64,000 nt of DNA, taken from contig CAWFBJ010000030.1 of NCBI GenBank assembly GCA_963814055.1, forward strand, positions 186,001 to 250,000, written 5' to 3'. The DNA is from AWTP1-13 sp963814055. GTDB lineage: Bacteria; Pseudomonadota; Alphaproteobacteria; Rhizobiales; Hyphomicrobiaceae. Positions within the stretch are counted from its first letter, which is position 1, and every line of letters begins with the position of its first letter. The notes beneath the pieces are model-generated. The model saw only the letters and a program-made list of their open reading frames with translations, had not been told where the DNA came from and searched no databases. Positions 24,888-35,452 of this stretch are shown piece after piece. The translations under genes were made by a program, and so were the position numbers.

Positions 24888-24929
24888 CGGCGCCTGCCGC
24901 TCAACTACGTTGTGCCGGTTCCGGATTAG
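24888..24929 (+). pseudogene. Remnant of an SDR gene 3' end
   Basis: GGCGGCGCCTGCCGCTCAAC and the following bases match the 3' end of the SDR gene (around 23519-23560) at about 38 of 41 positions. They read RLPLNYVVPVPD and then stop. The segment follows cinA and overlaps the 3' end of the convergent trcR gene. Confidence 0.7.
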
Positions 24930-25698
24930 CATCGTCTGCGGACTCTTCGTCCTCGGTCTTGTTGCCGCTGCCCAATTCGCGCAGCTTGGCAAAGACGCGC
25001 GCCTGCTGCTCGGCCTCGGTTTCCTCGGGCGCTGCCTCATCCACTTTGGGGGCCATGATCTCCACGGTGGGCTGCGGACCCATACCCGGCGGCAGTGTGG
25101 TCTCTGCGGTGGGCAGCAAGGTGCCGGCCTTCTCCAGTTTCTTGCCCTGCTCCTTCTTCTCGCGCTCGATCCGCCGCGCCGCCTTGCCGACCTCGTTGTC
25201 GAGGTCGGTCTGCGAGCACAAGCTGAGTGTCACGGGATCCTGCGGCGTGAGATTGTTCGAGTTCCAGTGCGTGCGATCGCGAATGGAGGCGATGGTCGGC
25301 TTGGTGGTGCCCACCAGGCGCATGATCTGGCTGTCCTTGAGTTCAGGATGGTTGCGCAGCAGCCAGACGACGGCATTGGGCCGGTCCTGGCGGCGCGACA
25401 CCGGCGTGTAGCGCGGGCCGGGCTTGGTCTTCACCTCGGGAATGTCGACCTTGGAATCCGCCAACGTGAGGCGCACGCTGTGGTCCTCCTCGGCGCGTTT
25501 GATCTCCTCGCGCGTCAGCTGGCCGTTCGAGATGGGGTCCATGCCCTTGATGCCATGGGCGACATCGCCGTCGGCAATGCCCTTCACTTCCAGCCCGTGC
25601 AGACCGCAAAATTCTGCGATTTGGTCGAAGGACAGGGAGGTGTTCTCTACCAGCCACACGGCGGTAGCTTTCGGCATTAGGGGCTTGCGAGGGCTCAT
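24901..25698 (-). CDS. trcR: Cell-cycle transcriptional regulator TrcR (DUF1013)
   Basis: A 265-residue protein specific to Alphaproteobacteria. The core is conserved: KATAVWLVENTSLSFDQIAE (residues about 10-29), GLEVKGIADGDVAHGIKGMD, and a second helix-turn-helix-like part NAVVWLLRNHPELKDSQIMR with GTTKPTIASIRDRTHWN. DUF1013 proteins bind RNA polymerase and influence cell-cycle genes in Rhodobacter/Caulobacter relatives. The C-terminal third is acidic and low-complexity. The last residues (DANPEPAQRS) are encoded by the antisense of the SDR remnant. ATG at 25698 follows GGAAAGGCCCCT; ATG at 25674 is possible. Confidence 0.88.
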   Translation of the reverse strand: MSPRKPLMPKATAVWLVENTSLSFDQIAEFCGLHGLEVKGIADGDVAHGIKGMDPISNGQLTREEIKRAEEDHSVRLTLADSKVDIPEVKTKPGPRYTPVSRRQDRPNAVVWLLRNHPELKDSQIMRLVGTTKPTIASIRDRTHWNSNNLTPQDPVTLSLCSQTDLDNEVGKAARRIEREKKEQGKKLEKAGTLLPTAETTLPPGMGPQPTVEIMAPKVDEAAPEETEAEQQARVFAKLRELGSGNKTEDEESADDANPEPAQRS

Positions 25699-25876
25699 AG
25701 GGGCCTTTCCGTAAGGCCGCACGGGAGCATTCCCAGTGCAGGCCAACATGCAGATGTGTGAGGGGATTGCGCCTTATAGCGCAAGGATTGCGCCCCATGC
25801 AACCAGCGTGCCGAACATGATCAAAAATTTAGCAGGCGGGCCGTGCTGCATCGCGGCGAGGCAACAGAGACCAAGC

Positions 25877-25924
25877 CTTTATGGCCGGTGTCCATAAAGA
25901 CAGTAGCTTCGAATCATCAGATTC
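25877..25924. promoter_or_regulatory. Inverted repeat and paired GANTC sites between trcR and maoC
   Basis: CTTTATGG-CCGGTGT-CCATAAAG (25877-25899) is a perfect 8-bp inverted repeat. Just downstream, GAATC (25911-25915) and GATTC (25920-25924) form a second inverted pair that also contains two GANTC sites, the target of the cell-cycle methylase CcrM. The 350-bp divergent region is more AT-rich than its surroundings and holds no gene. Operator and methylation roles are inferred. Confidence 0.45.
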
Positions 25925-26047
25925 TTATGATCTTTTGGCTAGGGTGCCGCGTTAATATGACACCAACGTAGGTCTTGTTGCGGTGCAAACTCATACCGAT
26001 TATTTTTGCAGCGCACATGATCACAAAACAGGCTCAGGGCAGGCACC

Positions 26048-26503
26048 ATGAATGTCATCACGCGGCAGGTCTACTTCTTCGAGGACCTGGAACCCGGCAT
26101 GGAAGCGAGCTTCGCCAAGACCGTCAGCGAGGCTGATATCTTTGGCTTCGCAGAAGTGACGGGCGACAAGAACCCTGTTCACCTCGATGCCAAGTATGCC
26201 GCCGGAACCATGTTCAAGGAGCGCATCGCCCACGGCATGCTGACGGCCAGCTACATCTCCGCCGTGTTCGGCATGGAGATGCCGGGACCGGGCGTCATCT
26301 ACATTTCGCAAACGCTGAACTTCCGCGGGCCCGTGAAGATCGGCGACCGCGTGGTCGCCAAGGTACGGGTGATGGAACTTTATCCGGCCAAGCGCCGCGC
26401 CCGCTTCGAGTGCGTGTGCAGCGTCGACGGCAAGCCCGTGCTGGAAGGCGAGGCGGTGCTGCTGGTGCCGAGCCGCGAGCAGACCGCCACCAAGACGCGC
26501 TAG
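26048..26503 (+). CDS. MaoC-family (R)-specific enoyl-CoA hydratase
   Basis: A 151-residue hotdog-fold hydratase. The hydratase-2 motif is complete: FAEVTGDKNPVHLDAKYA with catalytic Asp and His (about residues 38-43), followed by RIAHGMLTASYISAVFG. It closes with LNFRGPVKIGDRVVAKVRV. PhaJ proteins of this size supply (R)-3-hydroxyacyl-CoA for polyhydroxyalkanoate synthesis, and a PHA depolymerase is also in the window, so PHA metabolism is plausible. A general acyl-CoA role is equally possible. The ATG is preceded by CAGGGCAGGCACC. Confidence 0.9.
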   Translation: MNVITRQVYFFEDLEPGMEASFAKTVSEADIFGFAEVTGDKNPVHLDAKYAAGTMFKERIAHGMLTASYISAVFGMEMPGPGVIYISQTLNFRGPVKIGDRVVAKVRVMELYPAKRRARFECVCSVDGKPVLEGEAVLLVPSREQTATKTR

Positions 26504-26536
26504 AGTCGGCTCCAGCCTATAATCAACCCTACACCC

Positions 26537-26776
26537 GCCCTGAGCCTGTCGAAGGGCGGCAGGATGGTGCGCCGCGGTTCGACAAGCTGACCGCTGGGGC
26601 TGGAGAGCGGCGGCGGCCGCCGAGAAGCGGCGAGCGCGCGCGTTCTTAAACAGACCGTGCGCCGCTAGGGTCGTTCCGCCTTTGATGGCATCGCCATGCA
26701 GCAGGCTCACCCTCGTCCTGAGCTTGTCGAAGGACGGCTGAGCGCACGAATGCCGTGGTTCGACAGGCTCACCACT
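26537..26776. repeat. Family C repeats, two pairs
   Basis: CCCTGAGCCTGTCGAAGGGC (from 26538) with GGTTCGACAAGCTGACC, and CGTCCTGAGCTTGTCGAAGG with GTGGTTCGACAGGCTCACC. Each pair is inverted and can fold. They occupy the gene-free 26504-26817. Confidence 0.75.
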
Positions 26777-26817
26777 GGGTCGGCGCAAGCTGTCAGCGAG
26801 GCAACCTAAAAAAGACT

Positions 26818-27228
26818 CTAGTCGCACTCAGCGTCGAAAGAGACGTTCCTGCCTGCTGCTGTCGTGTAGACGGCGCGGACCGTCCAGCCTTTGTCGATCG
26901 CCTGCCGCGAACGGGCATCGTTGCACTGCGAGGCGTTCCACGCGCGCTCCTGGCGATCCTCCCAGCCATCATCCCTGCGATCAGGAGCCAGGGCCATGAA
27001 GCGTCTGAACTCGATCCGCTTGTCGTCGCACGTCACCGTCACGCCGTCGTGCCGCGTGACGCGGTCGAGCCACTTGCCGGCCATCGCATTCGTACGCACG
27101 GCGCGATGGGTGAGATCGAGACAGTAGGCCTTGTCGCCGTCGTCGGCATGGACGGCCGGAGCGGGAGCGGCCAGCGTCGTCGCAGCCAGAGCGAGAGGTC
27201 CGAGCAGATATACGGTGCGCATCGTCAT
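26818..27228 (-). CDS. Hypothetical secreted cysteine-containing protein
   Basis: A 136-residue protein with a signal peptide (VYLLGPLALAATTLAAPAPAVHA). Four cysteines in the mature part (YCLDLT, VTCDDK, SQCND, DAECD) could form two disulfides. The rest is charged, with tryptophans in GKWLDRV, GWEDRQERAW and GWTVRA. GAGGAGGC immediately precedes the ATG. No family is recognised. It follows the catabolic cluster on the same strand with a 105-bp gap and may not belong to it. Confidence 0.7.
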   Translation of the reverse strand: MTMRTVYLLGPLALAATTLAAPAPAVHADDGDKAYCLDLTHRAVRTNAMAGKWLDRVTRHDGVTVTCDDKRIEFRRFMALAPDRRDDGWEDRQERAWNASQCNDARSRQAIDKGWTVRAVYTTAAGRNVSFDAECD

Positions 27229-27333
27229 GCCTCCTCTTGATGACGCGGGAATGCGAGAGGCGACCGGCGGGCCGGCCCCTGCTCATCATGCTCGCTAACG
27301 CAACGTGTCGCGCGAGGTTCCGCGGGAAAGGGA

Positions 27334-29015
27334 TCAGCCGCCAGGCTTCAGCTTGAAGCGCTGGATCTTGCCGGTCTGCGTCTTGGGCAGCGCGGCCACG
27401 AACTTCACTGAGCGCGGATATTTGTAGGGCGCGATCGTCGCCTTGACGTGATCCTGCAGGGCCTTCACGCACGCGTCGTCGCCGGCCACGCCCTCCTTCA
27501 GAACGACATGCGCCTGCACGATCTGGCCGCGTTCCGCGTCGGGCGCGCCGACCACTGCGCATTCGGCGACGCTCGGGGTGCGACAGCAGCGCCGCCTCAA
27601 CCTCCGGCCCGGCGATGTTGTAGCCCGATGAGATGATCATGTCGTCGGCGCGGGCCGCGAAATGGAAGACGCCGCTGGCGTCCTTCATGAAATCGTCGCC
27701 CGTTAGGTTCCAGCCGTCGCGCACGTACTTGGTCTGGCGCTCGTCGGCGAGGTAGCGGCAGCCGGTGGGGCCGCGCACGGCGAGGTGGCCGATGGTGCCG
27801 TCCGCCACGTCCTGCATGTCGTCGTCGACGATCTTGGCTTCGTAGCCGGCAACCGGCTTTCCCGTGGCGCCCGCGGTCGCATCGTCCAAGCGATTGGTGA
27901 TGAAGATGTGCAGCAGCTCGGTCGAGCCGATGCCGTCGAGAATGGGTTTGCCCGTCTTGCGGGTCCAATCCTCGAACACCGGCGCGGGCAGAGTCTCGCC
28001 TGCCGACACCGCCATGCGCAGCGAGGATAGATCGGCGCCCTTGTCCATCGCCGCCATCATCGCGCGATAGGCGGTGGGCGAGGTGAAGCTGATGGTCGCT
28101 TTGTAGGTCTCGATGATCTCGATCATGTTGGCGGGCGTGGCGTTCTCCAGCAGCGTCGCGGTGGCGCCGAAGCGCAGCGGGAAGATCGCCAGGCCGCCCA
28201 GCCCGAACGTGAACGCCAGCGGCGGCGAGCCGACGAACACGTCCTGCGGCGTCACGCGCAGCACCTCCCTGGCGTAGCCGTCGGCGATGATCAGCAGATC
28301 GCGGTGGAAGTGCATGGTGCCCTTGGGCTCGCCCGTGGTGCCGGAGGTGAAACCCAGCAGCGCCACGTCGTCCCGCCCGGTCCTCACCGCATCGAACTTC
28401 ACAGACTTGCTCAGCGCCACCCGGTCGAGCTCGGCATCGTGGTTGGCGGTGCCGTCGAAGTTGATCACCTTCTTGAGGAAGCGGCTGTCCTTGGCGCAGG
28501 CCACCAGCTCGTCGGCGATGCGGCTGTCGCGTGAGCGCAAGCGATACCTGCGCCTTGTCGACGATCTTGGCGAGTTCGCCCGCGCGCAGCAGCGGCATGG
28601 TGTTGACGGCCACCGCGCCGGCCTTGGTCACCGCCAGCCACGCCGCCACCATCGCCGGATTGTTGCCCGAGCGCATCAGCACGCGGTTGCCGGGCTTGAC
28701 GCCGAAGTCCTCCACCAGCGCATGCGCCAGCCGGTTGGTCCAGTCGGCCAGCTCCTTGTAGGTGCGGCGGCGTCCGTTGCCGATCAGCGCCGTGTTGTCG
28801 CCGAAGCCCTTCTCGACCATGCGGTCGGTCAGCTCTACGGCGGCGTTCAGGTACTCGGGATACTGGAACTCCGGCCGATCGAGCAGCAGATCGGGCCACA
28901 GCTCGGCCGGCGGAAGATTGTCGCGCGCGAACGTGTCGACGTGGCCGGTCGGGCCGAGGTTGGCGGCACCCTTAGGTGCGGATTGGCGTTCCCGTCCGAA
29001 CAATTTGGCGAACAC
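27334..29015 (-). CDS. Benzoate-CoA ligase family protein, likely 2-aminobenzoate-CoA ligase (frameshifted)
   Basis: An ANL ligase of about 560 residues. N-terminal part: HVDTFARDNLPPAELWPDLL and NRLAHALVEDFGVKPGNRVL. After a break near 28540 come LLGFTSGTTGEPKGTMHFHR (ATP motif), DGIGSTELLHIFITN, GDDFMKDASGVFHFAARADD and the GYNIAGPEVEAALLSHP hinge. After a second break near 27585 the C-terminus follows, with TQTGKIQRFKL carrying the catalytic lysine. The start is GTG at 29015 after AGGAGG. The length and the D-N-L-P-P opening are those of benzoate and 2-aminobenzoate ligases. The monooxygenase upstream supports 2-aminobenzoate (anthranilate) or salicylate as substrate. Confidence 0.85.
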
Positions 29016-29030
29016 TTTGGCCTCCTATGC

Positions 29031-29156
29031 TCTCCCTCTCCCCGCTTGCGGGGAGAGGGCCGGGGTGAGGGGCAGCTCCAATCTCGACGTTCAACGTGTG
29101 GCTGCCCCTCACCCTAACCCTCTCCCCATGCTGAAGGAGCGTGGGGGAGAGGGAAA
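29031..29156. repeat. Family B composite palindromic repeat
   Basis: Facing units at about 29031-29073 and 29104-29156, between the GNAT gene and the CoA-ligase gene, which are on the same strand. It could uncouple the two in the transcript. Confidence 0.8.
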
Positions 29157-29161
29157 TCCAA

Positions 29162-29758
29162 TCACTCCCGCGGCTTGCTCAGCTGCCAGTTCAGGTGCGA
29201 TTTCACGGTCGGCCATTCGCTGGCGATGATGCTGTAGACGCAGGTGTCGCGCAGCGTGCCGTCCGAGGCGCGCTGGTGGCTGCGCAGGATGCCGTCGAGC
29301 TTGGCGCCCAGGCGCTCGATGCCGCGGCGGCTCGCATGATTGAAGAAATGCGTGCGGAATTCGACGGCGATGCAATCCAGGCTCTCGAAGGCGTGCGTCA
29401 GCAGCAGCAGCTTGCATTGGGTGTTGATCGGTGTGCGCTGCACGCTGCGGCGATACCAGGTGGAGCCGATCTCGACGCGCTTGTTGACGGCATCGACATT
29501 CATGTAGGTCGTCATGCCCACGGCCTTGCCGGAGGCGAGATCGATGACGGCGAACGGCAGCATGGAGCCCGCGGCCTGCAGGTCGCGACGGCGGGTAATC
29601 TCGGCTTCCATCTTCTCTGGCGCGGGGATCGATGTGTACCAGAGGCGCCAAAGCTCGCCGTCCTTCACCGCATCGGTGAGGTCGCCGCAATGGCGCTGCT
29701 CCAGCGGCTCGAGGCGTGCGCTGGCGCCGTTCAGTGTGACAGGTTCAAGCCAGCTCAC
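29162..29758 (-). CDS. GNAT-family N-acetyltransferase
   Basis: A 198-residue RimJ/RimL-like acetyltransferase. The N-terminal strand LNGASARLEPLEQRHCGDLT and the central IDLASGKAVGMTTYMNVDAV are typical. KRVEIGSTWYRRSVQRTPIN precedes the acetyl-CoA-binding helix (LLLTHAFESLDCIAVEFRTH). The start is GTG at 29758, two bases after the enoyl-CoA hydratase stop, so translation is coupled. Its target is unknown. Being inside an aromatic-acid cluster it could act on an amine-bearing intermediate, but it may also be a passenger. Confidence 0.82.
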   Translation of the reverse strand: MSWLEPVTLNGASARLEPLEQRHCGDLTDAVKDGELWRLWYTSIPAPEKMEAEITRRRDLQAAGSMLPFAVIDLASGKAVGMTTYMNVDAVNKRVEIGSTWYRRSVQRTPINTQCKLLLLTHAFESLDCIAVEFRTHFFNHASRRGIERLGAKLDGILRSHQRASDGTLRDTCVYSIIASEWPTVKSHLNWQLSKPRE

Positions 29759-29760
29759 GT

Positions 29761-30562
<802 letters not shown>

Positions 30563-30566
<4 letters not shown>

Positions 30567-31042
30567 GGTCGTTGCACTCCAGAGCGTGTTGCTGCCGTCA
30601 GGGTATCGAGCGAGCCGATCAGGGCGTGGCTCTGCTCGCGGCTGAAGCGCGCGAGGATCTCGTTCACCCAGCCTTCGTGCGCTTCCGCCATGCGCGCAAA
30701 GTGGCGCAGGCCCTTGGGTGTCAGCCGTACGAAGGTTGCCCGCCGATCCTTGGCGTTGGCGATGCGCACCACCAGGCCTTCCGCCACCAGCCGGTCGATG
30801 ATGCCGGTGACGTTGCCGTTGGACACCATCAGGAAACGCGAGACCTGCGTCATCGTCATGCCTGTCTTCTGGCGCGCCAGCGCGGCCATGACATCGAACC
30901 GCGGCAGCGTCTCGGCGAATTCGGCGCGCAGACGACGGCGCAGGTCTACCTCGACCACGCGCACGGCCTGCAGCAGGCGCACCCACAGCCGCAGCTTGAG
31001 CATGCCCTGCGGTTCCGGCGCCGTGCGGCGCTGCATGGCCAT
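30563..31042 (-). CDS. MarR-family transcriptional regulator
   Basis: A 159-residue winged-helix repressor. The dimerisation helix VRLLQAVRVVEVDLRRRLR is followed by the recognition region TGMTMTQVSRFLMVSNGNVTG and IIDRLVAEGLVVRIANAKDRRATFVRLT, where DRR and the wing are typical of MarR. It overlaps the monooxygenase stop by TGATG and the hydratase start by ATGA, so it sits in the middle of the operon. It probably senses an aromatic acid or its CoA ester and represses the operon; the binding site is not identified. Confidence 0.92.
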
Positions 31043-33337
31043 CACACCTTCTCCGTTGTGGTTTCGGCGCGCTCGGCCAGGCGATAGAGCTGGTCGCGTC
31101 CGGCGAGATAGGGCTTGGGCCACGTCTCGCCGCGATAGCCCTGGCGGGCCGCGGCGTGCAGCGTCCAATAGGGATCGGCGAGATGCGGGCGCGCGAGGCA
31201 GCACAGGTCCGCGCGGCCCGCCATCAGGATCGAGTTCACGTGATCGGGCTCGTAGATGTTGCCGACCGCCATGGTGGCGATGCCGACCTCGTTGCGGATG
31301 CGATCGGAGAACGGCGTCTGGAACATGCGGCCGTAAACCGGGCGGGCTGCGATGGACGTCTGCCCGGCCGATACGTCGATGATGTCGACGCCGGCCTGCT
31401 TCAGCAGGCGCGCGATCTCGACCGCATCTTCCGGCGTGATGCCGTCCGTCGCCGACCCAGTCGTTGGCCGAGATGCGCACCGAGATCGGCTTATGCTCAG
31501 GCCAGACCGCCCGCACCGCATGAAAGACCTCCAGCGGAAAGCGCATGCGGTTCTCGAGCGATGCCGCCGTAGGCGTCCGTGCGGCGGTTGGTGAGCGGCG
31601 TGATGAACGCCGACATCAGATAGCCGTGCGCGAAATGCAGCTCGAGCATGTCGAAGCCGGCGCGCTCCGCCATTTCGGCCGACCGCACGAACTCGTCGCG
31701 CACCTTGTCCATGTCGGCGCGCGTCATCTCGCGCGGCACCTGGTTGCGCGGCGACCACGGCACCGGAGACGGCGCCATGATCTCCCAGTTGCCCTGCGCG
31801 AGCGGCGCATCCATGTCTTCCCAGCCGAGCTGGGTCGAGCCCTTGGCCCGGAATGTCCGAGCTGCATGGCGATCTTGGCGTCGGTCTCGGCGTGCACGAA
31901 ATCGACGATGCGCTTCCAGGCGGCCTCGTGCTCGGGTGCGTAGAGGCCGGTGCAGCCCGGCGTGATGCGCCCTTCCGGCGACACGCAGGTCATCTCGGTC
32001 GTGACCAGCCCGGCGCCGCCCTTGGCGCGCTCGGCGTAGTGCACCAGGTGCCAGTCGGTCGGCGTGCCATCGACCGCGCGATACTGCGCCATCGGCGAGA
32101 CGACGATGCGGTTCTTCAGGTGCAGCTCGCGCAGGCGGAACGGCGTGAACATCGGCGGACGCGGCGGCATTGGGCTTGTCGCCGGTGGACTGCTCCTCGA
32201 ACCACATCTCGGCGCCCTCGAGCCACGCCTTGTCCCGCTGCGCGCAGGTTCTCGTGGCTGATGCGCTGCGAGCGCGTCAGCAGCGAGTAGTTGAACTGCA
32301 CCGGATCGAGATGGAGATAGCGCTCGACGTCCTCGAACCACTCGGTGGAGTTGCGCGCCGCGCTCTGCAGCCGCAGCACCTCGGTTCGGCGCTCCTCCTC
32401 GTAGCGCTGGAACGCGGCCTGCAGCGTCGGCTCGCTGTGCAGATAGCCGGCGAGCGCGATGGCGCTCTCCAGCGCCAGCTTGGTGCCGGAGCCGACCGAG
32501 AAATGCGCGGTCGCCGCCGCATCGCCCATCAGCACGATGTTCTCGTGCGACCACTTCTCGCACAGCACGCGCGGGAAGTTGAGCCACGCCGATCCGCGCA
32601 GGTGCCGGGCGTTGGTCATCAGGCGGTTGCCGCCGAGGTACTTGGCGAAGATGCGCTCGCAGGCGGCGATCGTCTCCTCCTGGCTCATGCCGTCGAAGCC
32701 GAACCGGCGCCACGTGGCCTCGGAGCATTCGACGATGAACGTCGCCGTCTCGGCATCGAACTGGTAGGCGTGCGCCCAGATCCAGCCGTGCTCGGTCTCC
32801 TCGAAGATGAAGGTGAAGGCGTCGTCGAACTTCTTGTGGGTGCCGAGCCAGATGTACTTGCAGGCGCGCACATCGATGTCGGGCTTGAAGACTGTCGGCC
32901 AGCGCCGTGCGCACCTTCGAGTTGGCGCCGTCGGCCGCCACGATCAGGTCGTAGCCGCGATAGGGTTCGAGGCTGTCGAACTCGGTCTCGAACTGCAGCT
33001 TGACGCCGAGCGCCCGCGCGCGGTCCTGCAGGATATTGAGCAGCCGCTTGCGGCCGATGCCGCAGAAGCCGTGGCCCGAGGAGCGCATGACCGTGCCGCG
33101 GTAGTGCACCGCGATGTCGTCCCAGTAGACGAACGCGCGGCGGATCTCCTCGGCGCTGTCGGGATCGGCGGCTTCCAGGTTGGCGAGCGTCTCGTCGGAC
33201 AGCACCACGCCCCAGCCGAAGGTGTCGTAGGGCCGGTTGCGCTCGACGACGATGATGTCGTGCGCCGGGTCGCGCAGCTTCATGGCGATGGCGAAGTAGA
33301 GCCCGGCGGGTCCGCCGCCCAGACAAGCAATGCGCAT
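31042..33337 (-). CDS. Bifunctional aryl-CoA monooxygenase/reductase (2-aminobenzoyl-CoA or salicylyl-CoA type; frameshifted)
   Basis: A two-domain flavoprotein of about 765 residues. The N-terminal half is a FAD hydroxylase: MRIACLGGGPAGLYFAIAMK (GxGxxG), FVYWDDIAVHYRG, and IVLMGDAAATAHFSVGSGTK (second FAD motif). From about residue 395 an Old Yellow Enzyme domain begins: FTPFRLRELHLKNRIVVSPM, then FDMLELHFAHGYLMSAFITP and AGQTSIAARPVYGRMFQT. This fusion is known as 2-aminobenzoyl-CoA monooxygenase/reductase (Azoarcus evansii) and salicylyl-CoA 5-hydroxylase. Six frame breaks (near 32890, 32240, 32165, 31853, 31562, 31453) interrupt it, yet all segments join in order. It leads the operon. 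Confidence 0.85.
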
Positions 33338-33445
33338 GCCTCACATCTCCCGGCCGCAAATGCTTTCGCGAGCGTGGCCCAGGACGGCCGATGCTTCAAG
33401 TATGAAATTTCTCGTCCCCCTCCCCCAGCCGGGGAGAGGGGCTCG

Positions 33446-34660
33446 CTACTCGTTCGCCAGCATCATGTTGCGCACGATCGGATAGACCTGTGTCTCCCAG
33501 CGCTTGCCGCTGAACACGCCGTAGTGGCCGACACCGGCCTGCATGTGGTGGCGCTTCATGTAGGGCTTGAGTCCCTTGCACAGGTCGTGCGCGGCCGAGG
33601 TCTGGCCCATGGCGCAAATGTCGTCGCGCTCGCCTTCGACGGTCAGCAGGGCCGTGCGCCGGATCGCGGCTGGGTTCACTGGCCGGCCCTGGTAGGTCAG
33701 TTCGCCCTTCGCCAGCCGGGCCTCCTGGAACACCCACTGCACGGTTTCCAGATAGAACTCGGCCGTGAGGTCCAGCACGGCGAAATACTCGTCGTAGAAA
33801 TCCTTGGTCACCTGCGCCTTGGCCAACTCGCCCTTGGCCAGGTTCTCGTAGAGCTCCAGGTGCGCCTTGCGGTGCCGGTCGATGTTCATCGACATGAAGG
33901 CCGCCAGCTGGACGAAGCCCGGATAGACCTTGCGCCCGCCGCCCGGATAGCGGGCCGGCACCTCGGCGATCAGATTGTTCTCGAACCACTCGATCGGCTT
34001 GGAGGTGGCCAGCTCGTTGACCTTGGTCGGGTTCACCCGCGTGTCGATCGGTCCGGCCATGAGCGTCATGCTGCGCGGCTGCGCCGGGTTCTTGGCTTCC
34101 GCCATGACGGCAGCCGCAGCCAGCACCTGAACGCAGGGCTGGCACACGGCGACCACGTGCGTGCCGGGACCCATTTTCTCCAGCCACTGGATGATATGGC
34201 CGACGTAGTCGTCGAAACCGAAGCGGCCGGCGTCTGTGCTCGCATCGCGGGCATTATGCCAGTCGGTTATGCAGACATCGTGCTCCGGCAGCAGCGTGCG
34301 AACCAGGCTGCGCAACAAAGTGGCGAAATGGCCCGATAGCGGAGCCACCACCAGCACGCGCGGCTGGGCGATCTCGACGTCCTTCTTGAAATTCAGCAAG
34401 GTGCCGAACGGCGTCGATGCCACGGCCTCCTCGGTGACGGCCACCTCCCGATTGCCCACCTGTACGCTGGTTATGCCATAGGGCGGGCGCACGTGCGTCA
34501 GGCCCGCGCGCGCGATGATTTCGTAGGCCGCCGTCAGGTTGCGCAGATGTCTCAGGGCTTCGCTGCTGGCCCAGGGCGCCAGAACGTCGAGCCCGGCCAA
34601 AGCCCAGGATCGCACCGGCACCATGATGTCGGCGTGGGTCTGATACGTGGCGTAGAGCAT
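33446..34660 (-). CDS. phaZ: Intracellular polyhydroxyalkanoate depolymerase
   Basis: A 404-residue depolymerase acting on native PHA granules. It opens MLYATYQTHADIMVPVRSWA, followed by ITDWHNARDASTDAGRFGFD. The nucleophile site VVAVCQPCVQVLAAAAVM uses a cysteine in the lipase-box position, as in the Cupriavidus-type enzymes. It ends with the catalytic histidine in MQAGVGHYGVFSGKRW. The ATG at 34660 is chosen because the open frame upstream lacks homology. It releases 3-hydroxy acids for carbon supply. The gene is intact, unlike its neighbours, and lies 109 bp after the monooxygenase start region. Confidence 0.92.
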   Translation of the reverse strand: MLYATYQTHADIMVPVRSWALAGLDVLAPWASSEALRHLRNLTAAYEIIARAGLTHVRPPYGITSVQVGNREVAVTEEAVASTPFGTLLNFKKDVEIAQPRVLVVAPLSGHFATLLRSLVRTLLPEHDVCITDWHNARDASTDAGRFGFDDYVGHIIQWLEKMGPGTHVVAVCQPCVQVLAAAAVMAEAKNPAQPRSMTLMAGPIDTRVNPTKVNELATSKPIEWFENNLIAEVPARYPGGGRKVYPGFVQLAAFMSMNIDRHRKAHLELYENLAKGELAKAQVTKDFYDEYFAVLDLTAEFYLETVQWVFQEARLAKGELTYQGRPVNPAAIRRTALLTVEGERDDICAMGQTSAAHDLCKGLKPYMKRHHMQAGVGHYGVFSGKRWETQVYPIVRNMMLANE

Positions 34661-34759
34661 GCGTCTCCGGCATTGGAATGAAAGTTGCACTGCCTTTGCG
34701 TTTGGCCGTGTCGGTGGAATCCATCGATGCAACTTTCGCACCAGAAGCAAAAAGCCGAG

Positions 34760-35429
34760 ATGCCGCCCGAGATGCCCAAGGCCACCCTCACCATCTCCAG
34801 CAAGAACTACTCGTCCTGGTGCCTGCGTGGCTGGCTGATGTGCAAGCTGGGCGGCCTGGAGTTCGACGAGGTCCTGGTGTCGCTCGATGATCCGGGCGCG
34901 CGCGCCGAACTGCTGCTGCTGTCGCCCTCGTTCCTGGTCCCTTGCCTGACGCACGACGGGGCCAAGGTCTGGGATACGCTCGCCATTGCCGAATATGTCG
35001 CGGAGGCGAACCCGGAGGCCGGCCTGCTGCCTGCCGATCGCGTCGCCCGCGCGCATTGCCGCGCGATCTGCGGCGAGATGCACTCGGGCTTTGCCAATCT
35101 GCGCGCGGCCCTGCCGATGAATCTCAAGGCCCACCATCCGGGCTTCAAAGTCTGGGCCGGCGCGCAGGCCGACATCGACCGGATCGTGGCCATCTGGAGC
35201 GAGTGCCTTGCGACCTACGGCGGGGCCTATCTGTTCGGCACAGGCGCCCACCATGGCGGACGCGATGTACGCGCCGGTGGTCGCGCGCTTCCTCACCTAC
35301 GATGTCCCGCTCAATCGCGAGAGCGCCGCCTACTGCCGCACCATCATGAGGTGGCCGGCCATGGCGGAATGGGTGGCCGACGCCAAGGCCGAGCCGGCCG
35401 AACTGGAAGAGCTCGACATGGAGTTCTGA
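34760..35429 (+). CDS. Glutathione S-transferase family protein (frameshifted)
   Basis: A GST-fold protein of about 220 residues. The N-terminal thioredoxin part is TLTISSKNYSSWCLRGWLM, with the catalytic-region serine (YSSW), then FLVPCLTHDGAKVWDTLAIAEYVAEANP carrying the cis-proline and the Asp/Thr-equivalent glutathione contacts. The helical C-terminal half starts at ARAHCRAICGEMHSG. The frame breaks near 35250 and continues with MADAMYAPVVARFLTYDVPL to the end. ATG at 34760 or 34772 could be the start. It is divergent from phaZ. The substrate is unknown. Confidence 0.85.
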
Positions 35430-35452
35430 CGCCGTGCGGCGGGCGCCGATCC

